Below are positions 1 through 7,385 of a stretch of DNA of 50,671 bases, piece after piece. The DNA lies in the NCBI GenBank assembly GCA_017394605.1, contig JAFPXU010000150.1, positions 1 to 50,671 on the forward strand. Direction: 5' to 3'. The notes below the pieces were generated by a model that was not told the origin of the DNA, made no database searches, and saw nothing but the letters and a program-made list of their open reading frames with translations. This DNA is from Clostridia bacterium. GTDB taxonomy: Bacteria; Bacillota_A; Clostridia; Christensenellales; CAG-138. Numbering within the stretch: the stretch's first letter is position 1; each line of letters opens with the position of its first letter. The position numbers and the translations under genes are program-made.

Positions 1-92
1 ACTTCTGCGAGGACGCCGGAACGGGCACATTTGCGTTTGAACCGCTTCAGAGCGCTTTCAAGGGATTCATTTTCACCAACGCGAATTTCCAT
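1..92 (-). CDS. rpsU: 30S ribosomal protein S21 (partial, 5' end of gene)
   Basis: Small-subunit ribosomal protein. The first 30 codons on the minus strand read [18 protein letters not shown] and continue with [12 protein letters not shown], the conserved N-terminus of S21 (the ExLExALRRFKR and CxxxGxLxE pattern). The gene runs off the left edge of the window, so the basic C-terminal tail is not visible. The ATG at 92-90 is preceded by a purine-rich site (GAGAGGGGGG) about six bases upstream. Its promoter is visible at 148-176. Identification is by motif and is secure; only the 3' part is missing. Confidence 0.93.
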   Translation of the reverse strand, partial: MEIRVGENESLESALKRFKRKCARSGVLAE

Positions 93-147
93 TTGTTTCC
101 CCCCTCTCTTAGGCGATTCCTTCTCTTAGGAGAAGACGCCGGAAACT

Positions 148-176
148 ATTATATGCAAGGAAAAACAATAAGTCAA
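148..176 (-). promoter_or_regulatory. rpsU promoter
   Basis: Read on the minus strand: -35 TTGACT (176-171), a 17-base spacer, and -10 TATAAT (153-148). This is a near-consensus sigma-A promoter about 56 bases ahead of the rpsU start. The short leader contains a small TTCTCC/GGAGAA-type hairpin. Confidence 0.85.
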
Positions 177-267
177 GAACGGAATCCGAGAGAAATTCCC
201 TGCCGATCCGTGTTTTTCCCGCGGTGCGCTCTCCCGCTCCGATCCTTTCCCATTCTCTCCGCCGATG

Positions 268-276
268 TGGTACAAT
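268..276 (+). promoter_or_regulatory. Extended -10 promoter for the GT4 gene
   Basis: TGGTACAAT at 268-276 is an extended -10 element (TGn plus TACAAT) with no good -35. It lies about 40 bases ahead of the preferred TTG start at 314 and would exclude the upstream ATG at 278 as an efficient start. Confidence 0.5.
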
Positions 277-313
277 GAAGCTGCGGCTTTGCTGCGGAAA
301 GGATGTACCCGTT

Positions 314-1471
314 TTGAAAATAGGCCAGTTTACAGACAGTTTTTTCCCCATCGTGGACGGCGTGGGACGCGTCGTCTACAACTACGCAACGACTTTATGT
401 GAAAAGAATCAGGAATGCTACGTGATATCCCCCATGGCGGATATCGGCTACCTGGGGGGATTCCCCTTCGAGCTTCTGGAGTTTGTCAGTGTCAGCGTCC
501 CCACGCAGGAGCAGTATCATTCCGGCATTCCGCGTCTCGATATGCACTACAACATGCGCATGCAGAAGATCCAGCTGGATATCATCCATGCGCACAGCCC
601 GTTTGTCGCGGGTCAGGAAGCGATCCGTCTCGCGAACGAACGGAAGATTCCGCTGGTCGGGACCTTCCACAGCAAGTATTACGACGATTTCTATAAACTC
701 ACCAAAACCAAAATGCTCGCGGACATCGGCGTAAAGATGGTCGTGAATTTCTACGAGCACTGCGACGAGGTCTGGGCGGTCAGCAGCAACTCCGCCGACG
801 TCCTGAGAGATTACGGATACAAGGGCGACATCGTCGTCATGCCGAACGGCACGCCGGACGTCAAGCCGTCGGAAGAGCACATGCGCGCGGCCAAGGAAAA
901 GTTCGGTCTGGACGACCGCCCCATTCTCATGTACTGCGGGCAGATGAACTGGAAGAAGAATATCAGAAGAACGCTGGAAGCAGCGGCGCAGCTTGTGAAA
1001 GAGGGTTACGACTTCCAGCTCGTCATGGTCGGCCAGGGTCCCGACCGGGACGAGATCGCCGAGACCTGCCAGGAGTTCGGCATCATGGACCGGACGGTAT
1101 TCACCGGGCATCTCCAGCAGGACACGCTGATCAACGGGCTGTATCAGGCGGCGAGCCTTTTCGTGTTCCCGTCCCTGTACGACACCTCGGGCATGGTCAT
1201 CCGCGAAGCTGCCGCTATGGAAACCGCCAGCATCGTGGTGAAGGGTTCCGCTCCCGCGGAATCGATCATCGAGGGAAAGAACGGGCTCCTCTGCGAGGAT
1301 ACGACGGAGAGCCTTGCGTCCGGCATCCGGACGGTACTGGACAATCCCTATTACGGCCTGCTCTTAGGCAAGGCCGCTTCCAAAACGATATTCCTTCCCT
1401 GGCCGACCGTGCTGGATAAAGTGCTGGAGCGGTATCAGCACCTGATCGAAACGAATCCGCGGCGCGGATGA
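314..1471 (+). CDS. GT4-family glycosyltransferase
   Basis: Cytosolic or membrane-associated retaining glycosyltransferase (GT-B fold) using a nucleotide sugar. The N-terminus MKIGQFTDSFFPIVDGVGRV carries the acceptor-domain glycine loop; HAHSPF and GTFHSKY are typical of the first Rossmann domain. The second domain has the MYCGQMNWKKN start, VGQGPDRDEI, and the donor-site FPSLYDTSGMVIREAAAMETA region holding the family's E-x7-E-type motif. About 385 residues, normal for GT4. TTG at 314 is preferred because AAAGGA (298-303) sits about ten bases upstream and homologues begin MKIG; an ATG at 278 lies almost on the -10. The closest flavour is the diacylglycerol/lipid glucosyltransferase or CapM-type group, but the acceptor cannot be told from sequence. 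It overlaps or is tightly coupled to the membrane protein gene that follows. Confidence 0.82.
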   Translation: MKIGQFTDSFFPIVDGVGRVVYNYATTLCEKNQECYVISPMADIGYLGGFPFELLEFVSVSVPTQEQYHSGIPRLDMHYNMRMQKIQLDIIHAHSPFVAGQEAIRLANERKIPLVGTFHSKYYDDFYKLTKTKMLADIGVKMVVNFYEHCDEVWAVSSNSADVLRDYGYKGDIVVMPNGTPDVKPSEEHMRAAKEKFGLDDRPILMYCGQMNWKKNIRRTLEAAAQLVKEGYDFQLVMVGQGPDRDEIAETCQEFGIMDRTVFTGHLQQDTLINGLYQAASLFVFPSLYDTSGMVIREAAAMETASIVVKGSAPAESIIEGKNGLLCEDTTESLASGIRTVLDNPYYGLLLGKAASKTIFLPWPTVLDKVLERYQHLIETNPRRG

Positions 1472-1494
1472 CCGTCTGCAAAGGTCCGGAGAAT

Positions 1495-2853
1495 ATGCTG
1501 ATCAACCCATTCAAAAATAAGAAGACGAGATATATCCTTCCCCTTCTTGCGGCCGCATGCGTACTGCTCTTTGTCCGTTACGGCGTAATAGGCGGAAGCG
1601 ATGCGGAGGCATATGTCACCGCAAGCATCCGCGTCAGTCCGTTATATCCGTCCGTGATCGCCCTGGTCCGTTTTCTTGTTGGAGAATCCGGCTATCTGCA
1701 GGTCCTCGCCGTGCTGCAATGCGTCCTCCTTGCCTACAGCATCTTTTCCCTCATGGTTATGATCGGAGACCGGTTCGAACTGTCTCCTGCTTTGACCGGA
1801 CTTCTCTCCGCCGGATTCTTCGGTCTTTATCTTCTGCGCCTGTTCATCGTCGGAGAGGAAGCACTGTATTGCATTACGGTTATGACAGAGGCAGTCACCT
1901 ATCCTGTCTACTATCTGTTTGTCAAGTACGCGTTCTGCGCATGGGATGAATCGGAACCGAAATACCTGCTGACCGCCGCCGCACTGGCTTTCGTCCTTGC
2001 AGTCACGAGAGGCCAGCTGATTTCTCTCTTCCTTGTTCTGATCGCGCTTTTCCTGATTCTGCTGTACAGGATGACCCGGTCCGGAGCGGACGCCAGGAGA
2101 CTGAAACGGTTCGCCGTGAGAAGTGCCTTATGCACCGTATGCTATTTTGCGGGAATCGCTCTCTTCTCCTGTCTTTACCATTTTGCCGCGTCGGGGATGT
2201 TCACCACGACCACCATGGGAAAGGAAGCGGTTCTGGGTGCAGTGCTGTACAATAGCAGCGCTTCCGACGTCGAAGTGTTCGATCACGGCACGGAAGCTTA
2301 CCGGCTCCTGAGTGCCGCCATGGTGGAAGCGGAGCAGCAGGAACTGACCAGCAGGGCATCAAAAGGAGGGGTTGCGGACCGGTTCCGCCATTATGAGTCA
2401 TCCCACGACGAACTCCGCGAATGCCTGCTGGACCAGATCCAGTCCGCTTACGGTTTCGGTAAGACCAGCACCGAGTCGCGCCTGATCGTTGTATCCATCG
2501 CGGACACGTGTCTTCCTACCCTGATGCGCATGAATTTCGGACGCTATCTGAAAAACTGCGTCATTAATGCGTTCGGCGGTCTCGTCCGGAGCAACTCCAT
2601 TCTGCGGACGCCGGGTATCATATGGAGTTTTCTGCTTTACGGCTTATCCGCTGCATTCCTTTTTCTGAAAAACAGAGTCTATAAAAAAGAACAGCGACTC
2701 CTGTCGCTGATTCTGATTTCCATTCTGATGAACGCCCTGTTCTGTTCGTTCGGGGTATTTGAGCTTTCACGCTACGTATATTATAACTTCCCGTGCTTCT
2801 ATATCGCGCTGTTTCTTGCCGCATTCCGTCTCGTCCGAAAAAAGAACGCCTGA
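1495..2853 (+). CDS. Polytopic membrane protein, possible GT-C-type transferase
   Basis: About 452 residues with roughly nine to eleven hydrophobic helices: one at residues 13-30, several between 50 and 215, and a C-terminal set from about 375 to 445. A soluble segment of about 100 residues (about 240-340) follows the first bundle. An acidic loop after the first helix (GGSDAEAY) is reminiscent of the first outside loop of GT-C glycosyltransferases, but I recognise no family signature. An earlier ATG at 1468 overlaps the GT4 stop codon; ATG 1495 is preferred because GGAG lies just upstream. The overlap with the glycosyltransferase suggests a shared role in glycolipid or surface-polymer synthesis or export (inference). 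It ends eight bases from the convergent XdhC gene. Confidence 0.6.
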   Translation: MLINPFKNKKTRYILPLLAAACVLLFVRYGVIGGSDAEAYVTASIRVSPLYPSVIALVRFLVGESGYLQVLAVLQCVLLAYSIFSLMVMIGDRFELSPALTGLLSAGFFGLYLLRLFIVGEEALYCITVMTEAVTYPVYYLFVKYAFCAWDESEPKYLLTAAALAFVLAVTRGQLISLFLVLIALFLILLYRMTRSGADARRLKRFAVRSALCTVCYFAGIALFSCLYHFAASGMFTTTTMGKEAVLGAVLYNSSASDVEVFDHGTEAYRLLSAAMVEAEQQELTSRASKGGVADRFRHYESSHDELRECLLDQIQSAYGFGKTSTESRLIVVSIADTCLPTLMRMNFGRYLKNCVINAFGGLVRSNSILRTPGIIWSFLLYGLSAAFLFLKNRVYKKEQRLLSLILISILMNALFCSFGVFELSRYVYYNFPCFYIALFLAAFRLVRKKNA

Positions 2854-2860
2854 TCCTCCT

Positions 2861-3871
2861 TTATTGTTCGCCGCGTTCCGCGCTGTTCCGGATCATTTCC
2901 GCGGCAACGCTGACCGCGATTTCGGCAGGCGTCTCCGCTCCGATCGCCAGTCCAACCGGCATATGGATCCTGCCGATCTCCTCTTTTGAAAAACCCGCTC
3001 CCTGAAGCCTTTCGCGTATGATTCCGATCTTTCTCCTGCTCCCTATGCAGCCGATATACCCCGCATCCGTCTTCAGCGCCCATTCCATGACCGCCCCGTC
3101 CGTATCCGGATCGCGCGACATCGCAACGATCTCATCCCTGCCGCTGACGTTCAGGGCCGGAAAAGCCCGTTCGGGAGACGCCGGTATGCATTCCGCGTAG
3201 GGAAATCGCTCCGCGTTGCACAGTTCGGTCCTGTCGTCGATCACCGTTACGCTTCTGTCCATCAGGTTCAGGATATCTCCAAGCTTTTTCGCCACATGAC
3301 CGCATCCGAACAGGTATACCGTCCCCTGCTTTTTTAGCGGCATGACGAACCATGTCGGATTTCCCCTGCTGAATACCGGCCTGTTCCAGAGATATGGTCG
3401 GACGTCTCCATTCAGAATCGTTCTTGACATGGAAACCGCATCACCGTCGGAAAGCGCCGTCTCGGTGCTTCCGTCGTGCGAGATCCGGAACACCATCCAG
3501 TCCCTGCCTTTCGACGCGAAGCGGGCGTCGGCTTCCTCCATCAGGACTCTGTCGCGGACGCTTTGAGGATCCAGGTACAGGAAATGCATCCGCATGATCC
3601 CGGTGCCTGTCTCTCCGCCATCGTTTTCCTGCATCGTATGGAACTCGCGGACCGCGCATCCCCTCCGGTCCATCTGTTCCAACGCGGTCAGGCGGGCGTC
3701 GTTTTCCGCCGCTCCTCCCCCGACCGTCCCTTCCATCGTGCCGTCCGGCAGGACGATCATCTGCGTGCCCGCAGTACGCGGCACGGACCCTGCGGTGGAC
3801 AGAACCGTGACCAGGATCACGGCATTCCCTTTATGAAGATGTTCCGCGGCGGAATGAAAGATGTTCGGCAT
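2861..3871 (-). CDS. XdhC/CoxI family protein
   Basis: 336 residues with the two-domain XdhC layout. The N-terminal XdhC_CoxI domain shows VTVLSTAGSVPRTAGTQM and GTVGGGAAEN. The C-terminal Rossmann domain shows YLFGCGHVAKKL, VIDDR and the GCIGSRRK...PVGLAIGAETPAEIAVSVAAE ending. XdhC proteins bind or sulfurate molybdenum cofactor for xanthine dehydrogenase-type hydroxylases; in anaerobes some serve selenium-dependent molybdenum hydroxylases. No hydroxylase gene is in this window, so the client enzyme is unknown. The selenium/sulfur cluster at 39.8-42.6 kb may be functionally linked (inference). Family is secure, precise role is not. Confidence 0.85.
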   Translation of the reverse strand: MPNIFHSAAEHLHKGNAVILVTVLSTAGSVPRTAGTQMIVLPDGTMEGTVGGGAAENDARLTALEQMDRRGCAVREFHTMQENDGGETGTGIMRMHFLYLDPQSVRDRVLMEEADARFASKGRDWMVFRISHDGSTETALSDGDAVSMSRTILNGDVRPYLWNRPVFSRGNPTWFVMPLKKQGTVYLFGCGHVAKKLGDILNLMDRSVTVIDDRTELCNAERFPYAECIPASPERAFPALNVSGRDEIVAMSRDPDTDGAVMEWALKTDAGYIGCIGSRRKIGIIRERLQGAGFSKEEIGRIHMPVGLAIGAETPAEIAVSVAAEMIRNSAERGEQ

Positions 3872-3903
3872 ACGACCCCCCGTTTCTGCGTCGATTTTTA
3901 TTC

Positions 3904-3912
3904 AGTATAACA
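3904..3912 (-). promoter_or_regulatory. Probable xdhC promoter (extended -10)
   Basis: On the minus strand TGTTATACT (3912-3904) forms an extended -10 about 35 bases ahead of the XdhC start. No recognisable -35 is present. Confidence 0.4.
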
Positions 3913-3962
3913 CACCGTGAGCCGGATCCCGTAACGGGGATTCATCTCCGGAATGTCGGATA

Positions 3963-3971
3963 TGATATAAT
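3963..3971 (+). promoter_or_regulatory. Probable GT2 gene promoter (extended -10)
   Basis: TGATATAAT at 3963-3971 is an extended -10 sequence about 60 bases ahead of the GTG start at 4033. The -35 region is weak. Confidence 0.4.
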
Positions 3972-4032
3972 AAATGGTAATCTAAATTTTCGTGATCAAT
4001 CGCCATGAGGAAAATGGTGAAAGGAGCCTGCC

Positions 4033-5118
4033 GTGGAGAAGAGAAGCGTCCGCCCGTACTTCAGTATTCTGGTTCCGGTATACAATACCGAATCCTATCT
4101 GGAGGAATGCATCTGTTCCGTTCTCGATCAATCCTTCGGTGATTACGAACTTATTCTCACGGACGACGGATCCACAGATGGAAGCCCTGCTCTGCTTGAT
4201 GCGTTTGCCATGGCAGACCCGCGTATCCGGGTATTCCACAAAGAGAACCGTGGCCTGCTTCACACAAGACGGTTTGAAATTATGAAAGCAGCCGGGTCTT
4301 ACATCATTTTTCTGGACTCGGATGACAGGATCGCCCCCGGCACGCTTCAGATTCTGCATGATGCGTTCGAATCGTCCGGCTGTGACGGCGTATTCTACGG
4401 ATGCCTGCGTTTCTGCGGTGACAGGATTCTGGATGAAGACAGACTTTGCACCGTGCCGAGAGTCATCCGGAACAAACGCGAGCTGTATCGGACGTGTTTT
4501 TTGTGCGACTCCTACAACTCGCTCTGCCGCAAAGCGGTGCGGGCTGAAGTATTCGACGGAAGGCCGTACGATCAGTATTATCATATCCAGTCCGGAGAAG
4601 ATCTCCTCCAGACAATTGAGATCCTTCAGAACTGTTCCTCCGTTCTCCTTATTCCGGACATCCTGTATCACTATCGTTTCAACCCGGCGAGTATCACGCA
4701 GGTCAGTAAAATGGAACCTTATTCCCTGGAGTTGTTCCTTTCCTCCATGATCACGGACTTCCTGAAAGAACAAAACGTTTTCACGGAGAAGGATTTCCTG
4801 AATCTTCGGAACTACTTCACCAAATCCATGTTGGACAAAATCATCACGGTCTGCAGGTTTTCCGAAAACAGCGATTTCCGGGACAGCAGTCTCCGGACCA
4901 TCCGGAACTCACGGTATTATACGGAAAACATCCGGGACGCCGTCTTTTCCAAAGAGGATCTCGGATCCGGGCTTTATCTTCTGAACGCATTCCGAAAAGG
5001 CCGCTTCAGCGCCGTCGCGCGTTTTGTCCGCATCTATGATCTGATCGTTATTCCAGCTAAAAAGCTCATAAAACGGATTCGGAAGGCATTGGGAGGCGCT
5101 TCTGTCCATGAAGCATAA
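4033..5118 (+). CDS. GT2-family glycosyltransferase
   Basis: Inverting nucleotide-sugar glycosyltransferase with a GT-A fold. The N-terminus shows FSILVPVYNTESYLEECI, then ILTDDGSTDGSP (nucleotide binding), KENRG, and FLDSDDR, the DxD metal-binding motif. The C-terminal third has no clear family and ends in a basic, amphipathic stretch that may touch the membrane. 361 residues. The GTG start at 4033 is well placed behind AAAGGAG (about seven bases). The last 11 bases overlap the next gene, a membrane-anchored protein with a metallo-beta-lactamase fold, so the two are translationally coupled. It probably builds an exopolysaccharide or wall polymer; the sugar is unknown. Confidence 0.83.
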   Translation: MEKRSVRPYFSILVPVYNTESYLEECICSVLDQSFGDYELILTDDGSTDGSPALLDAFAMADPRIRVFHKENRGLLHTRRFEIMKAAGSYIIFLDSDDRIAPGTLQILHDAFESSGCDGVFYGCLRFCGDRILDEDRLCTVPRVIRNKRELYRTCFLCDSYNSLCRKAVRAEVFDGRPYDQYYHIQSGEDLLQTIEILQNCSSVLLIPDILYHYRFNPASITQVSKMEPYSLELFLSSMITDFLKEQNVFTEKDFLNLRNYFTKSMLDKIITVCRFSENSDFRDSSLRTIRNSRYYTENIRDAVFSKEDLGSGLYLLNAFRKGRFSAVARFVRIYDLIVIPAKKLIKRIRKALGGASVHEA

Positions 5119-6073
5119 CGATTTTAATCTGGAAGAGAAAAAAAAAGCCGTCCTCCCGTCTTGGCTCCTTCCCGCTGTGGTAGCCGTCCTTCTCGCGGGT
5201 GCTTTTATTCTTCTTCTCATCCACTATCTTTCCCATCCAGGCTCGGATCCGCAGGGATCCCTGCCGACTTCCACCCCATCCTCCACCCCGGTCGTGGGGA
5301 CGGACGGCCATCCGGCATTTCTTGACGTCTGGTTTGTGGACGTAGGAAACGGAAATTGTGCGATACTCCGCTGCTCCGACGGAAAAACCCTTCTGGTCGA
5401 CGCCGGCCACGAGGACGACGCGGACATAATCCTCGGCGTAATCGAGCAGGCTGGAATCAAACGGTTCGATATCGCGTTCGCGACGACGGCTGACAAAGGA
5501 CATCTTGGCGGCTTGTCCGCCGTGCTTTCCAGGTATCCAGCCGATCTATGCCTGATGACGAAAGAATGTATGGAATCGGCCGAAGCGGCATCCTTGCTTT
5601 CCGATCTTTCATCGCTCGGCATTCCGGTATCCGACGTCCGCGCAAGCTTCACGTCGGTTCTTCCCTGGTCCGGTCTGACGGAACTCCGGATCGTATCGCC
5701 GTTTGACGCGGTATATGCGGACGAGAACGATCTCAGTCTTATGCTGCATGTCGCCTTCGGTTCCACGGCCGTGCTGCTCGCAAGCGACGCGGAGAAGCCC
5801 GCGGAACGGCTTGCCGTCAAAGCGCTGCCGAATGCCATGCTGAAGGCGGACGTGCTTCTGGTCGGAAATCACGGCGATTCCGATGCGTCCGGCGCGAAGT
5901 TTCTCGCCGCCGTAAAGCCGAAGATCGCCGTCATATCCTGCGGAAAAAACAATATGCCCGCCGAATCCGTGATCCGGGATCTGACAGCCATCGGAGCCGA
6001 GATCCTGCTGACGGAGGACGCCGGTACCGTGCATATAACGCTTGACGGTGTCTCCGCCGCGGTGGTAAAATAA
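5108..6073 (+). CDS. Membrane-anchored ComEC-like metallo-beta-lactamase-fold protein, metal site probably degenerate
   Basis: 321 residues: short cytosolic N-terminus, one transmembrane helix at about 17-40, a Ser/Thr/Pro-rich linker to about 65, then an outside domain. That domain aligns by eye with the competence ComEC/Rec2 beta-lactamase domain: FVDVGNGNCAILRCSDGK then LLVDAGHEDD, LLASDAEKPAERL, and VGNHGD followed by VKPKIAVISCG. In active relatives the metal motif is SHxDxDHxGG; here it reads TTADKGHLGG, and the usual HHGS is NHGD, so several metal ligands are missing. It may therefore bind rather than cleave. Start overlaps the GT2 gene by 11 bases. Function unknown. Confidence 0.7.
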   Translation: MKHNDFNLEEKKKAVLPSWLLPAVVAVLLAGAFILLLIHYLSHPGSDPQGSLPTSTPSSTPVVGTDGHPAFLDVWFVDVGNGNCAILRCSDGKTLLVDAGHEDDADIILGVIEQAGIKRFDIAFATTADKGHLGGLSAVLSRYPADLCLMTKECMESAEAASLLSDLSSLGIPVSDVRASFTSVLPWSGLTELRIVSPFDAVYADENDLSLMLHVAFGSTAVLLASDAEKPAERLAVKALPNAMLKADVLLVGNHGDSDASGAKFLAAVKPKIAVISCGKNNMPAESVIRDLTAIGAEILLTEDAGTVHITLDGVSAAVVK

Positions 6074-6079
6074 GCGGTA

Positions 6080-6312
6080 ACCGCGAAGAAAGGAAAAAAG
6101 GCTTTCCGTTCCTGTCAGAGAGCGCCGCAGCTGCTGAAAGCGGCGCAGGAAAACGGCATGCCGTCAAAGTTCGTCCCGGAGCGGTGCCGGTGAACCGTGC
6201 AGTAGCCGGCAACGGGCAGGCCCGTTACAGCCAAAAGGTTTCGGAACATGTTCCGGAGCAAATGAGGGTGGTACCACGACGCTTCGTCCCTTGCGGATGA
6301 AGCGCTTTTTAT
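6080..6312 (+). promoter_or_regulatory. T-box riboswitch upstream of pheST (Phe)
   Basis: The conserved T-box core lies in AATGAGGGTGGTACCACG at 6261-6278. It is followed by a terminator hairpin (GCTTCGTCC 6281-6289 with GGATGAAGC 6295-6303) and a T-rich tail at 6305-6312. Stem I with an AGAGAG K-turn element starts near 6117. The sequence AAAG-TTC-GTCCCGGAG places a likely UUC specifier codon at 6170-6172, matching the Phe-tRNA synthetase genes downstream. Uncharged tRNA-Phe would stabilise the antiterminator and allow read-through into pheS. Core is certain, the exact specifier position is inferred. Confidence 0.9.
6281..6312 (+). terminator. T-box conditional terminator
   Basis: Nine-base-pair stem (one G-T pair) 6281-6289/6295-6303 followed by CGCTTTTTATTT. 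It is the terminator alternative of the T-box. Confidence 0.85.
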
Positions 6313-6339
6313 TTCATTGAACAGCATGAGGAGGTAAAC

Positions 6340-7368
6340 ATGTCAGTACTGGATTCTCTTGCAGAAATCCGTGAACAGGCACTGGCGGAGCTCAGATCGC
6401 GCAAATCGCTTGACGAGCTGGATCAGCTCCGCGTATCGGTCTTCGGAAAAAGCGGCAGCCTCACTTCGATCCTGCGCACGATGGGAAAAATGGATCCGCA
6501 GGAACGCGCAGCCGTCGGCAAGGAGGCCAACAAGGTCAAACAGGCTCTGGAATCCGCTCTGAACGAGCGGAAGGAGATCCTGCAGCGCGCCGCGCAGCAG
6601 GCGAAGTTCGAGCTGGAGCGCGTGGACGTCACCGCTCCCGGAAGACGCACGCTCCCGACCGGGCGCATCCATCCCATGACGCAGACCTACCGGGAAATCC
6701 GAAACGCTCTGGTCGGAATGGGCTTTTCCCTGTTCGGAGGTCCCGAGATCGAACTGGACGAAAACAATTTCACGCTCCTGAATCTTCCGCCGGACCATCC
6801 CGCGCGCGATATGCAGGACACGTTCTATATCAACGAGAACGTCGTGCTCCGCACGCATACGTCCCCGTGCGAGATCCGCGCGCTGAAATCCGTGAAGCCC
6901 CCCTTCCGTCTGATCATGCCGGGACGCGTGTTCCGCGTGGACGAGGTCGACGCTTCCCATTCCCCGGTCTTCATGCAGATCGAAGGATTCATCGTGGATA
7001 AGGGACTCACGCTCGGCGATCTGAAAGGAACGCTGGACACGTTTGTCCGTGCCGTGTTCGGGGATGAGGTCAAAACGCGTCTCCGTCCGTCCTACTTCCC
7101 GTTTACGGAGCCCTCGGCGGAGATGGATATGAGCTGCACGATCTGCGGCGGAAAAGGCTGCCGCGTGTGCAAGGGCACCGGCTGGATCGAGATCCTCGGC
7201 TGCGGCATCACCAATCCGCACGAACTGGAGAACTGCGGTCTGGATCCGAAGGAATGGACCGCTCTCGCGTTCGGCATCGGCGTGGACCGCGTCGCGAGTC
7301 TGAAATACGGCATTTCGGACATCCGGCTCGAGTATGAAAACGACGCGCGCTTCCTGCGTCAGTTCTGA
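6340..7368 (+). CDS. pheS: Phenylalanyl-tRNA synthetase alpha subunit
   Basis: Catalytic class II subunit of the alpha2-beta2 enzyme that charges tRNA-Phe. 342 residues, the usual length. The N-terminal coiled coil (about 1-90) is followed by the catalytic core with HPMTQTYREIRNALVGMGF, motif 2-like FRVDEVDASHSPVFMQIEGF, SYFPFTEPSAEMD, a Cys-rich CTICGGKGCRVCKGTGW segment, and the motif 3 region AFGIGVDRVASLKYGI. The start has AGGAGG about seven bases upstream. It is the first gene behind the T-box and lies 17 bases ahead of pheT. Confidence 0.97.
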   Translation: MSVLDSLAEIREQALAELRSRKSLDELDQLRVSVFGKSGSLTSILRTMGKMDPQERAAVGKEANKVKQALESALNERKEILQRAAQQAKFELERVDVTAPGRRTLPTGRIHPMTQTYREIRNALVGMGFSLFGGPEIELDENNFTLLNLPPDHPARDMQDTFYINENVVLRTHTSPCEIRALKSVKPPFRLIMPGRVFRVDEVDASHSPVFMQIEGFIVDKGLTLGDLKGTLDTFVRAVFGDEVKTRLRPSYFPFTEPSAEMDMSCTICGGKGCRVCKGTGWIEILGCGITNPHELENCGLDPKEWTALAFGIGVDRVASLKYGISDIRLEYENDARFLRQF

Positions 7369-7385
7369 GAAGGAGGAACAGAGAT

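Noticed and set aside
2861..3910. Several open frames on the plus strand opposite xdhC
   Set aside because: The XdhC motifs are clear on the minus strand; the others are shadows.
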